From Dastarcus helophoroides (lineage: Eukaryota; Arthropoda; Insecta; Coleoptera; Bothrideridae), in assembly GCA_028583605.1 (NCBI GenBank), contig CM053331.1, positions 374,501-438,500 on the forward strand: a DNA stretch of 64,000 bases, in the 5' to 3' direction. Shown piece after piece: positions 12,601-23,700 of this stretch (the stretch's first letter is position 1; each line of letters opens with the position of its first letter). Below the pieces are notes generated by a model that was not told the origin of the DNA, ran no database searches, and was given only the letters and a program-made list of their open reading frames with translations. The translations under genes were made by a program, and so were the position numbers.

Positions 12601-15270
12601 GAATGAAAGATAATAAGCCGAAAACTCGTATACACCTTCATTTTGACGTTATAAAAGTTGTCTCTAAAGTCTTATAAAATGTCGTGCATGCGTAGTAAGT
12701 TATTTAAAGTTAAAAGTCATAAAAATCGACTTTTTTAGGTTATCTCGATTTCTATAGCTCTAATGACGTTAACATCTATTATAAAAATTGTAGAGCATAA
12801 AATTTGCGACAAATTTTGTTTTAAAGATTTTTTCATACGCTCAACCGTTTTTGAGATAAACCTTGCATTACAGTATGTATGGCTGAGCGCTGCCCTCTAT
12901 CTCAAAAACGGTTAAGCGTATCAAAAAATGTCCTAAACAAAACTTGTGGCAAAGTTTATGCTCTACAATTTTTATAATAAAACTTAACATCGTTGAAGTT
13001 ATAGAAACCGAGATAATCGTGAAAACCCAATTTACCGCTAAGCTATGCTCTTTATCTCAATAATGGTTGAGCCTATGAAAAAATGTTTAAAACAAAATTT
13101 GTTGCAAATGTTATGCTTTACAATTTTTATAACAAAACTCAACATCGTTAAAGCTATAGAAACCGAGATAACCGTGAAAACCCAATTTACGGCTGAGCTA
13201 AGCTCTTTATCTCAGTAACGATTGAGCCTATGAAAAAAAATTTAAAACAAAATTTGTTGCAAATGTTAAGCTCTACAATTTTTATAATAAAATTTAGCAT
13301 CGTGAAGCTATAGAAACCGAGATGATTGTGAAAACCCAATTTACGGCTAAGCTATGCTCTTTATCTCAAAAACGGTGGAGCCTATGACAAAATGTTTGAA
13401 GCAAAATTTGTAGCAAATTTTATGCTCTACAATTTTTATAATAAATGTCAACATCATTCAAGCTACAGAAACCGCGATAATCGTGAAAAAACAATTTTTG
13501 TGAACTTGACTTTGGATCATTTACGACGGAATAAAGTATATGCTGAAAACTCGTATACACCTTCATTTTGATATTTTAAAAGTTTCCGCAAAAGTCTCAT
13601 TAAATCTCATGTCTGCGTCGTAAGCTATTTAAAATCAAGAGGCACAAAGTTCGGTTTTTTGCGATTATCTCGGTTTCTGCAGCTGAAATGATGTTAACAT
13701 CTATTATAAAAATTGTAGAGCATAAAATTTGTGACAAATTTTGTTTTAAACATTTTTTCATACGCTCAACCGTTTTTGAAATAAAGGGTAGCCCTCAGCC
13801 ATACACACAATAATGCAAGGTCAATTAAGCAAATTATTCTTTGTTAATGATATTAACGATTTAATAACTCTATACAAGGGATTATTCACTAAGATTCGTG
13901 ATTGACCTTGCATTACAGTATGTATGGCTGAGGGCCGCCCTCTATCTCAGTAACGGTTGAGCGTATGAAAAAATTCTTAAAACAAAATTTACGGCAAATT
14001 TTATGCTCTACAATTTTTATAATAGATGTCAACATTATTTAAGCTATAGAAACCGAGATAATCGCGAAAAACCAATTTTTGTGAATGACACAATGTATGA
14101 CTGAGGACTGCCCTCTATCTCAAAAACGGTTTATCGTATGGAAAAATGTTTATAACAAAATTTGTCGAAAATTTTATGCTCTACAATTTTGATAATAAGT
14201 GTTAACGTCAGTAGAGCTACAGAAACCGAGATAATCTCGAAAAACCGATTTTTATAACCTTAGCCATTTTTTTTACGACGGAATGAAAGATAATAAGCCG
14301 AAAACTCGCATACACCTTCATTTTGACGTTATAAAAGTTGTCTCTAGAGTCTTATAAAATGTCGTGCATGCGTAGTAAGTTATTTAAAGTTAAAGGTCAC
14401 AAAAATCGACTTTTTTAGGTTATCTCGGTTTCTATAGCTCTAATGACGTTAACATCTATTATAAAAATTGTAGAGCATCAAATTTGCGACAAATTTTGTT
14501 TTAAAAATTTTTTCATAACGCTCAACCGTTTTTAAGATAAATTTTGCATTACAGTATGCATGGCTGAGCGGTGCCCTCTATCTCAAAAACGGTTAAGCGT
14601 ATCAAAAAATGTTTGAAACAAAATGTGTCGCAAATTTTATGCTCTACAATTTTTATTGAGATGTCAACATCATTCCAAGTACAGAAACCGAGATAATCGC
14701 GAAAAACCGATTTTTGTGACCTTAGCCATTTTTTTTACGACGGAATGAATGATAATAAGCCGAAAACTCGTATACACCTTCATTTTGACGTTATAAAAGT
14801 TGTCTCTAAAGTCTTATAAAATGTCGTGCATGCGTAGTAAGTTATTTAAAGTTAAAGGTCACAAAAATCGACTTTTTTAGGTTATCTCGGTTTCTATAGC
14901 TCTAATGACGTAACATCTATTATAAAAATTGTAGAGCATAAAATTTGCGACAAATTTTGTTTTAAAGATTTTTTCATACGCTCAACCGTTTTTGAGATAA
15001 ATTTTGCATTACAGTATGTATGGCTGAGCGGTGCCCTTTATCTTAAAAACGGTTAAGCGTATCAAAAAATGTTTGAAACAAAATGTGTCGCAAATTTTAT
15101 GCTCTACAATTTTTATTAATATATCAACATCATTCTAGGTATAGAAACAGAGGTAATCGCGAAAAACCGATTTTTGTGATCTTTGACCTTGAATAATTAC
15201 GACGCAGATTTTATGAGATGTTTAAGAGAACTTTTAGAAAGCCAAAATGAAAGTTTATACAAGTTTCCAG
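9665..15270. repeat. Satellite made of large imperfect palindromes, period about 540-585 bp
   Basis: Each unit has a left arm running from GATTATCTCGGTTTCTGTAG through TGTAGAGCATAAAATTTGCG and CGCTCAACCGTTTTTGAGAT to CCCTCAGCCATACATA. After a spacer of roughly 100-130 bp comes the reverse complement (TATGTATGGCTGAGGG, ATCTCAAAAACGGTTGAGCG, CGCAAATTTTATGCTCTACA, CTATAGAAACCGAGATAATC). TCGGTTTCTG starts at 10291, 10876, 11414 and 11996, so the step is 538-585 bp. Units are joined by a non-palindromic linker containing GAAAACTCGTATACACCTTC and AAAGTCTCATTAAATTTTAT. Units after about 12400 are partly deleted or rearranged. No transposase is visible. The array probably derives from a foldback transposon that became a tandem satellite. 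Confidence 0.93.
12990..13480. repeat. Sub-repeat of a right-arm fragment, about 154-bp period
   Basis: Inside the palindromic satellite a right-arm fragment is repeated tandemly without its partner arm. GCTATGCTCTTTATCTC-like words occur near 13037, 13191 and 13344, each followed by the right-arm sequence ending at AGAAACCGAGAT. This is a secondary amplification of half a palindrome. Confidence 0.75.
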
Positions 15271-15827
15271 TTTATTATCTCCCATTCCGAGATGCAACCC
15301 CTAATACGACCCTAATAGTATAGTCATTTTGGCAAAAAGGGGACAACTTCGAGAAAATTGAACAAAAAAAGTAAAAATCTCGAGTTAAAGTTTGGAATTT
15401 TCAGAAAAAAAAACGGAAACGTTAAAGAATTACCAATGTAGAAATAAAATTTGACTTTTAACTGGAAATGCCTGGAAAAAGAACAAAATTTCTTGGGCCA
15501 AGCCAACATTTTATTTTTAGAAATGTACCGTTAGGGCACAGAACGATTTTGTACAGAGCATTTTTACGAAGGGTAGACTACCCGCGAGTAGTTGATTCCA
15601 CTACTTCCTTTTTTGAAATATAAAACATTCGATAACTGTCTATCGTGGATAACTGCACTTGGAAGTGACTAAGTCGTATTATGAATATACGAAAAATATC
15701 TATATATTTTTCAGTTAGGCTCTATGCCTAACTGAAATGTGTAGTTTCATTCGAGTCATCCAATCGCTGACAAAAACGTTTGTTGGTGACAATTCAAAAT
15801 TAAAGTTAAAAGAAACTCTAAATATAC

Positions 15828-16200
15828 TGTAACGCAATGTAAATAGATGGAATAGAATTTAGAATAGAATTGTTTAATTTAGTAAATAAAAAAAGTTTCT
15901 AGAAGGATCTGATAAGGGGAAAGCGGCCGCGATAACGAAACAAATGGCAGATAAGCGTTCCAGAAATTTCGGGAACGATAAGCCTTATCTGCAGAAAAGT
16001 TCTAGAAGCCGGGGGCCAAAACTATAAAAGGCGGTCAGATTTCCCTCGAGTCAGTCAGTTAAAGTCAGTGTAATTAGTGAGTTAGTAGAAGTTAATAATA
16101 AGTGAGTTAATTGTTTAATTGTGGTGATCCAAGTTAAGTTTGGTAATAAAGTGGTGTAATGCACACGTGGTAATCAATTCGAACCGATAAGCCCGTAACA
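15828..16200 (+). mobile_element. Solo LTR, family 1 (Gypsy-like), 373 bp
   Basis: It starts TGTAACGCAATGTAAATAGA and ends GATAAGCCCGTAACA, so the ends are TGTAAC...GTAACA. It contains the family-wide AAAGCGGCCGCGATAACG block, an imperfect inverted repeat around GGCAGATAAGCGTTCC and TTATCTGC, a promoter-like CTATAAAAGGCGGTCAG and downstream AATAAAG. Flanks are ATAC and ATAT, an imperfect 4-bp target duplication. No internal gag-pol remains, so it is a recombined solo LTR. Confidence 0.85.
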
Positions 16201-16250
16201 ATATCAATAAAAACTGTTCTCCATCTTTGAAAACAAATCGACTTTCTAAG

Positions 16251-16266
16251 ATTATATTATTGTTAC

Positions 16267-16300
<34 letters not shown>

Positions 16301-16301
16301 T
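16251..16301. repeat. (ATT)n microsatellite
   Basis: An uninterrupted run of ATT triplets follows ATTATATTATTGTTACT just downstream of the solo LTR. Confidence 0.95.
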
Positions 16302-16319
16302 AGTAAGAACAAAGTGCAA

Positions 16320-17140
16320 TTTTAAAAGTTAATTATTTTTTAGAAAAGATGAATCTTGCTCTATATCGGATTGGGTTAAATCAGTTGTATGGAGTTCGGA
16401 AGTCGTTTAGCGATTCGGTTGATCGAGTTCAATAAGTTCCAAAGACCTGCCGTAATACGGACGAATCTTTCGGCGAAAACAGGGTCAATATACGTCGGCT
16501 CGGGCGAAAGGGTCGATATGTGACCTACATTTCTCGACGCGACCTATAGGTGGCTCGCCCCTTATCGCCTCACCGCGTCCCCACGAACAGGTGAGAACGC
16601 AACAATAACCGGCGACCTTGTCCTCGGCTCTGACCGTCCCAACTCGCTCATCGTCACGTGCGTGCGTGAATTAGTCGATTTCCACTTTCTTGGTAATATT
16701 CAGATGAGATCTCAGAACATCTCGTTCTGTAGCTGTCCTCTAGGGGGGCGGGCGACGAAAATCGATAAACGCTGGGGCTTTGTGCGCAAGGTGGTATCCG
16801 TGGGTACCATACGCCACCTACTGACCTAATAATTTGAATATATGGGAATCGTTCGGCCGTACGGTTAATTGGTTTTTGTGTTTAATTGATGATGCTTCTT
16901 CGCACGAAAGGCGGATTAAATCGCTCGAGAGTTGAGGAAACTCTTACTAATTAGTAATTATTGGTTAAAGTTAAAGCAATCGACTTTCTTGCGGTTTACA
17001 TCAGAGCTTCGCTCTCGCACGAAAGCCGTCGATTTCAATTACCGTGCGATTTGGAGTCGCTTCCTCTCTCTTTCGTTTCGTTTCGTCTTCGAAAGCGGAA
17101 TGATTTTTGATTGTCGAAAATGAAAACATATTACTCATTA
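16320..17140. other. CpG-richer intergenic stretch upstream of flotillin copy A
   Basis: The stretch at about 16400-16830 is unusually GC-rich for this window (for example CGGCTCGGGCGAAAGGGTCG and CTCACCGCGTCCCCACGAAC). No coding frame is recognisable on either strand. It may be a distal regulatory region or a diverged fragment of another element. Confidence 0.35.
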
Positions 17141-17149
17141 CTTCTATTA

Positions 17150-17475
17150 CTTTTTTTTTTGGTGGAACGCAGAGACTAGTGTCTGGTGGAACGGACTGAT
17201 CCTTGGTTATCTTCAAAAATTGAAATACAGAACTTGTCCCCTGAAACCAAGAAAGATTAAAAAAACACAACAGAGGTTGCTCTAACGCGTTTCGATAGCC
17301 AAGCTTTCATCTTCAGAGAGATACTACAGAGGTTGCTCTAACGCGTTTCGAGAGCCAAGTTATCATCTTCAGAGAGGTACGGTATTTCTCTGAAGATGAT
17401 AGCTTGGCTATCGAAACATGTTAGAGCAACCTCTGTTGTGTTTTTTAATCTTTCTTGGTTTCAGGGAACAAGATT
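17150..17475. mobile_element. Dispersed repeat cluster ('GGTGGAACGGACTG' family), inverted pair
   Basis: The family unit reads GGTGGAACGGACTG, CCTTGGTTATCTTCAAAAAT, TGAAATACAGAACTTGTCCC, CTGAAACCAAGAAAGATTAA, AACACAACA, GGTTGCTCTAACGCGTTTCG, then AGCCAAGCT and ATCATCTTCAGAGA. Here one unit runs forward, a half unit repeats, and an inverted half unit ending at TCTTTCTTGGTTTCAGGGAA follows. At least eight other pieces occur in the window. The core (CTGAAGATGATAGC, TTGG, CTATCGAAACGCGTT) is a short hairpin resembling the tails of Penelope-like elements. The class is not certain. Confidence 0.75.
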
Positions 17476-17514
17476 TGTATTTCAACTCCTATTACGAGTT
17501 ATAGTCGAATTATT

Positions 17515-17703
17515 ACGAATTGCGACGTATTGCGACGTATGTATGAAACACACAATACACGTTTACTTGCAGACGTTCCTCATGTTTAGAATAATTTATT
17601 TTTAGAATTTGCTACATTGCTACTTAACCTTCGTAAATTTTTCGGCCTCTGTTTTGACTCAAGGATTAATTTAGTCTGCCAGAGTAGTCTGTAGTCTGCT
17701 AAA
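17515..17703 (+). promoter_or_regulatory. Putative promoter and 5' untranslated region of flotillin copy A
   Basis: Blocks here match the region before copy B at 30358-30553: GTATGAAACACAC, an ACTTGCAG/GCCTGCAG block, TTAACCT..., CGGCCTC.GTTTT and a GATTAA-rich tail ending just before the start codon. Conservation of these scattered blocks between duplicates, while intron 1 differs completely, suggests promoter or leader sequence. No convincing TATA box was seen. Confidence 0.45.
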
Positions 17704-20700
17704 ATGACTTGGGGATTCGTAACGTGCGGTCCTAACGAAGCTCTTGTAATTTCCGGCAAGTATAAAAAAAATTTACTGAATACTGACGAATTTCATTGGC
17801 TAAATTGTAACTAATACGACGTATGTATGTACACATGTACAATCGCTTATGTTACGAATTACCGGCAAAGTAAAATTTGTAAGGCGTTATATTACTTATT
17901 ATTCCAAATCCCATAATGGGTGAAATTGATGATATTTTCGGTTTATCATTTGTTGTCAAATTGTACGATACAATAAACATATAACTTTGTTTTTCTGTAA
18001 AATGGTTCGTTTTTTCTCAACCTCACATTAAAATTAGCAAATTTTTAATCGTAATAATTTGGACTTTTACGTAAGCATAAAAGCTAGGCCGTAACCAGGA
18101 TTTTTTTTCGAGGGGGGGCTGCGACTCTTCTGCTAAAATTACCTAGTCTTTGTTTGCGTCTAGGTTAGAGCTAAGAAGCCACGGTCCAATACTACTTTAC
18201 TATTAATATTATTATTGTATATAAGTATAGTAAAATATAAAAAAAATACATTAAAACCATTTCTAGAGTCCAACTCTTCTAACATTCTGACAAAGTAATT
18301 TAACAACAACGTTGCCTATTTATCTTAATTTAATTTCTAAATAAAAACCGATGTGTGGGTCAGATGATAAAATTACTCGAAAGATATTTCTTAAAATTTA
18401 TCTTTGAACTGTCTTCTATAACCCGCACTTGTGTATGAAAAATGCCTATAGAAAGTGCTCTATTTAAAGACATAGTTTGAAGTCAGCTGGAGAAAAATCT
18501 TTTTTTTAATTTTATTCAAATTTCGATTAAATTCATAATTGCAACTTTTATCTCAAATTTAAAGTTTGCACCCGAACATTTTGAATTTGGATATTCTTTC
18601 TAAATTATGGAAGATTAGATGTTTTTAAGTTCAAGTTTCCTCTTAGCGTTCAATTCTTTTTCCAACTAGGAACAACTTTAATTGCTACGTTTTTATTTTT
18701 GGCAATTTTGGGAATTATTGTTGTTATCTAAATTTGTAATGTCGAAATGCGTTTGATTCTTCCGAATTTCGAAAATAATTTTTGCTATAAAGTTAACTAT
18801 CGTTTTTTTTTTTTGAACATTTTTGGAAAACGAATGTACAACCGTCAGATTTAAATTGGAAATTTGGACGAAAAAAGACCAAATTTCACGAAATTCCCGA
18901 AATTTACGGAAAAAGTCCAAATTTTAGGAAAAACGTTGAAACTGAAATTTGAACTAAAAATCTTGAGAAAAAAATAGCAAATTTAGAGAAAAATTCGATA
19001 TTTTATTTTAAGCGCCCAAGGTTTCTTAGATACATAAAGGAATGTTAAGAAAACTAGAAAATAAACGTGTTCAACTCATGCACATTCATTTTAGAACACG
19101 TGGATGCTCCTGAAAAATCCCCAATGTTATCCCTAAATTTGGGGACAAACTTCAAAATTGGCAACCCCGCAAATAGCGAAGTTCCATGATAAAGATAAAA
19201 CTGTCGAGATTGGAGTAAAAATTTTAGAAAAAAATGAGACATTTCGATTTCAAATTTGAAACTTTCGGAAAACGAATGTAGAACCGTTAGATTCAAATTG
19301 GGAATTTGGACGAAAAAAGACCAAATTTCACGAAATTCCCGAAATTTACGGAAAAAGTCCAAATTTTAGGAAAAACGTTGAAACTGAGGTTTGAACTAAA
19401 AATCTTGAGAAAAAAATAGCAAATTTAGAGAAAAATTCGATATTTTATTTTAAGCGCCCAAGGTTTCTTAGATACATAAAAGAATGTTAAGAAAACTAGA
19501 AAATAAACGTGTTCAACTCATGCACATTCGTTTTAGAACACGTGGATGCTCCTGAAAGATCCCCAATGTTGTCCCTAAATTTGGGGACAAACTTTAAAAT
19601 TGGCAACCCCGCAAATAGCGAAGTTCCATGATAAAGATAAAACTGTCGAGATTGGAGTAGAAATTTTAGAAAAAAATGAGACATTTCGATTTCAAATTTG
19701 AAACTTTCGGAAAACGAATGTAGAACCGTCAGATTCAAATTGGGAATTTGGAAGAAAAAAGTCCAAATTTTAGGAAATAGGTTGAAACTGTAGTTTGAAC
19801 CTAAAAATCTTGAGAAAAAATATCAAATTTAGAGAAAAACTCGATATTTTATTTAAACCACCAAAGGTTTACTAGATATATAAAAAAATATCAAAAAACT
19901 CAAAAAGAAACCTTTTCAACTAATGCACTCATTTTAGAACACGTGGATGCCTCTAAAAGATCCCTAATTTTGTCACTAAACTTAGGGAGAAAACTTCATA
20001 ATTGGCAACCCCGCAAATAGCGAAATTACGCGACAAAGGTGAAAATTTCGAGACTAAAATAGACATTTCAGGAGAAGATAGACATTTCAGAAGAAGATCA
20101 AGAAAATCGACGTTTTCGGAAAACGAATGTAGAACCGTCAGATTTAAATTAGGAATTTGGAAGAAAAAAGACTACATTTCACGAAAAATCCCCAAATTTA
20201 CAGAAAAAGTCCATATTTTAGGAAAAACGTTATAACTATAGTTTAAACTGAAAATCTTGAAAAATAAACTGATTTTAGATGGTTTTTTTGTTATTTCGAC
20301 TTTCTTCTAAAGAACTCAACTTTTTTTTAAAGATTGAATTTTATGACGAGATGATGAGATTTTGTTTTGAAAATTTCGAGCCTTTCTGAAAATTTCGACT
20401 CTTTTTTTAAGTTTTTTAATAGCTTTCACTATTTTTTAATAATTTGACCATTTTGAATATTTGGACTTTTTTTGGAAATAACGAATTTTGTCGAAAATTT
20501 TATTTATTTAGAAATTTCCACCATTTCTCAATTTGAATTAGATTTTTTGTTAAATGCGAACTATGTTAATACTTTTTTTTTCTTCTTAAAATTCAAAATT
20601 CAAAATCTTGGTATTTTTTCCAAACCTACAAATATTTTTTTAAACTTTGATTCTTTCTAAAAACCTGGAAATGTTTCTAAAATTTTTGTGAAAAATGTCA

Positions 20701-23700
20701 GATATCGAAAATCTGAAATCTTGAGTTTTTTGAATTTGGAATTTTAATTCGAAATGTCTAGAAAAGTCTACATTTAGAGTAAATAAACAATAATTATGAC
20801 TATATTTATACTTAAAAATAACCAGAATTCATTAATTAACATTTTTTAAAATATTTGCTTTTTTAGACATTTTAAATTTCCAAACAAATAGTAGGATATA
20901 TTAATTCTTAACAAATTTACACTGTTCGAACTTGAAATTTTTAGTTTTTTAAATCCTAAATTTTAGAAATAAGTTGACATTTACAATTACTCTCTGAATC
21001 CGAGGAAAAAAGTAGCTTTAATTTCTGAAAAAAAAAAGGTTTGAAGTTAAAATTCTCTAAAAAAATCTCTAATTTCCAAAAGATAAAATCTATTAACAAA
21101 AGCTAATCACACTCAACATTTTGTTTTGAAACAAAATTCAAAAAATAAGCTTTGATATTTCCTGAAACTTTTAATGTTTTCTCAAAATAACCACGGGATC
21201 TTTTAAATTAAATGTCTAGAAAGAAAGTCAAACTATTTTAAAGAACTCTGAATTTTGAATCAGTGCTAATGTAAAAATTTTGAAAAACTAAACTCACTAA
21301 TCTTTTTTTTTTTAAATTTCGACTTTAATCTTGACATTTTTAAACTCTTTGTAAAAAGCTGCAAATATTTTATAAATTTTCTGAAAATATGAATTTAGTT
21401 GAAGGGTAGTGATTAAAAGTAAAAAATTTCTTAGTTAAACTTGAAATTTGATAACTAAGATAAAAATTTTTATGGTTTTTTAAACGTTTTCACTTGGAAA
21501 TCGAATTTTGGAGGATAAAGTCGAATTTTTGAAATCTTAATCGAAATATAAACAAATTAACTTTATAACAAAAAATTTAGAATTTTTTTATTAAGTAAAA
21601 ACTTTTTAAAAAAATTAGAAAATTCGAATTAAAGTGATGGGTAAAAGTTATTATATAAATCCTGAATTTTCCAACTTAAAAATGCTCAAGTTTTGTGTAC
21701 AACTTAAAATTTATAAAAGAATCTACATTTTAGACATTTTTTTAAAGTTCAATCGCCATGTTAGAAAAATTATAGAAGAAATTCATAAAAATAACTTATT
21801 AAAAAATGTCTTCTCAAAATAATTGCTTATAAGATATTTTGATTTTTTAGTAAAGAGCCTAACATTCAAAATTTTATTCAAAAACCGAATTTAAAATTTA
21901 AATTTTTAAATTCCAAAACTGTAAAACTATTATTACAAAATCCAAGTTTTTCTCAAAATTTGGTGATAAATCTCGAAAAATCGCTTGTATTAATTTCCAA
22001 TTCTTCTCAAAATTTGAATTTTTTTTCAAAATAGGGAGTTTAAGCTTGAAAAACTTGCAAATTCAACATCATTTTAATAAAATTCAAAACGTAATTTTTT
22101 AAATTCCAAAACTGTAAAACTATTATTACAAAATCCAAGTTTTTCTCAAAATTTAGTGTTTAATCTCGAAAAATCGCTTGTATAAATTTCTAGTTCTTTC
22201 CAAAAAATGAATTTTTTTTCAAAATAGGGAGTTTAAGCTTGAAAAACTTGCAAATTCAACATTATTTTAATAAAATTCAAAAGGTAAGACTGAAATTTCA
22301 AATAATAAAAAGAAATTTCAAGAAAAGTTTAAATTTTCCTGGAAACGAAATCTCAGATTTAAATGTCAAAATATTGGAAAAAATCGAATGAGTTTAAGGT
22401 CAAAATTTCAAGTTTTAGGGCGAAAATTCGAGAATGAACTCGAAATTTTAAGAACTTTTTCATTTGAAAGTATTATACTCCTTCTGAATATCCTGAGTAT
22501 AACCTAAAATCTATTATTTTTTTAAATTTCGACTGAGATAACAAAATGTTTTTTTTTTGTTAATTGTGCGTTTTTACCTGTTAATGCCTTTTTTTTAGAA
22601 TATTTTACCTTTTTGGTGTCTTCTTTAGCTTTTCGTTTCTGTCTAATTTAACATTTTGCTCACCTTTTTACCTTACTCGATTGTGCTTAAAATCCGGTCT
22701 CTAATAAGAAGAAATTGCGCCAAATTTGAAAAATAAAACATCCTTGCATTTCAGTACGAAAACAAAATGATTCATTAAAAATGGTTTTTAAACAGGTCGC
22801 ACATCTGGAAAGTTCAGTTCTATCTAGAGTGAAGCCGAAAAATTTCGGGCGTAGCCCCCCCTTGGTTACGGGCCTGGGCCAGAGACAGAATTATGATTAC
22901 TTTGACATAATGAGGAGTTCCAGAGAAAAATAGTGTAACGCAATGTAAATAGATGAAATAGGATTTAGAAAAGAATTGTAGAATTTAGTAAATATAAAAA
23001 GTTTCTAGAAGGATCTGATAAGGGGAAAGCGGCCGCGATAACGAAACAAATGGCAGATAAGCGTTCCAGAAATTTCGGCATTCCATAAGCCCTATCTGCC
23101 GAAAATTCTGGAAGCCGGGGGCCAAAACTATATAAGGCGGTCAGCTTTCCCTCGAGTCAGTACGAGCGCGGTCGACGGCACGCGCTAAAGAAGGTGGACC
23201 GAGTAGCCTTCTTTAGAGTGACTGCTGTCGATCACGGACGCCTGCCATCGGAGGTGAATTGAGTAGCTTTCGATCGGCGGTCTCCGCAGCTCACAAAATT
23301 ATCAACACAGTAATGTTCACTAAAAGACGGCGGTCAAAGGAACGAAAGTTTCGGAACCGCGTTAAACTACCAAAGAACCATGATGATGATGATTCCTCGA
23401 GTCAGTCAGTTAGAATCAGTGTAATTAGTGGGTTAGCAATTAGTAAATAAGTAGTGAGTTACTGTTCAGTTGAAGTGTGCCGAGTTAATTCAGTAATAAA
23501 GTGGGTCTTAGTCGATAAGTGTAATCAATTCGAACCGATAAGCCCGTAACAATAGTGAATAAAATAAAAAACATATTTTAATTTTTTTTAATAAGAATCT
23601 AATTTTTTTGTTAACATTAAATATCATTGCAAATAAATATTAAATTCCACTTTCTTTTTAATTAAATTTTAAATATAACTTTTAAAATATTCGTTTATTT

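Larger units (their letters stand above)
18085..22876. mobile_element. Non-autonomous element(s) bounded by inverted GGCCGTAACCAGG ends, in intron 1 of copy A
   Basis: The left end AGGCCGTAACCAGGATTTTT is followed by TCGAGGGGGGGCT. The right end (about 22847-22875) is its inverted counterpart, AGCCCCCCCTTGGTTACGGGCCT. This is a terminal inverted repeat of about 24 bp with few mismatches. The interior of about 4.8 kb is AT-rich repeats without a transposase. The target duplication is unclear, so either one large element or two end fragments around later growth are possible. Superfamily is not assigned. Confidence 0.5.

Noticed and set aside
23259..23450. 63-codon frame inside the solo LTR
   Set aside because: It crosses the junction of the captured segment and the LTR; low-complexity Asp/Ser tail and no family match.
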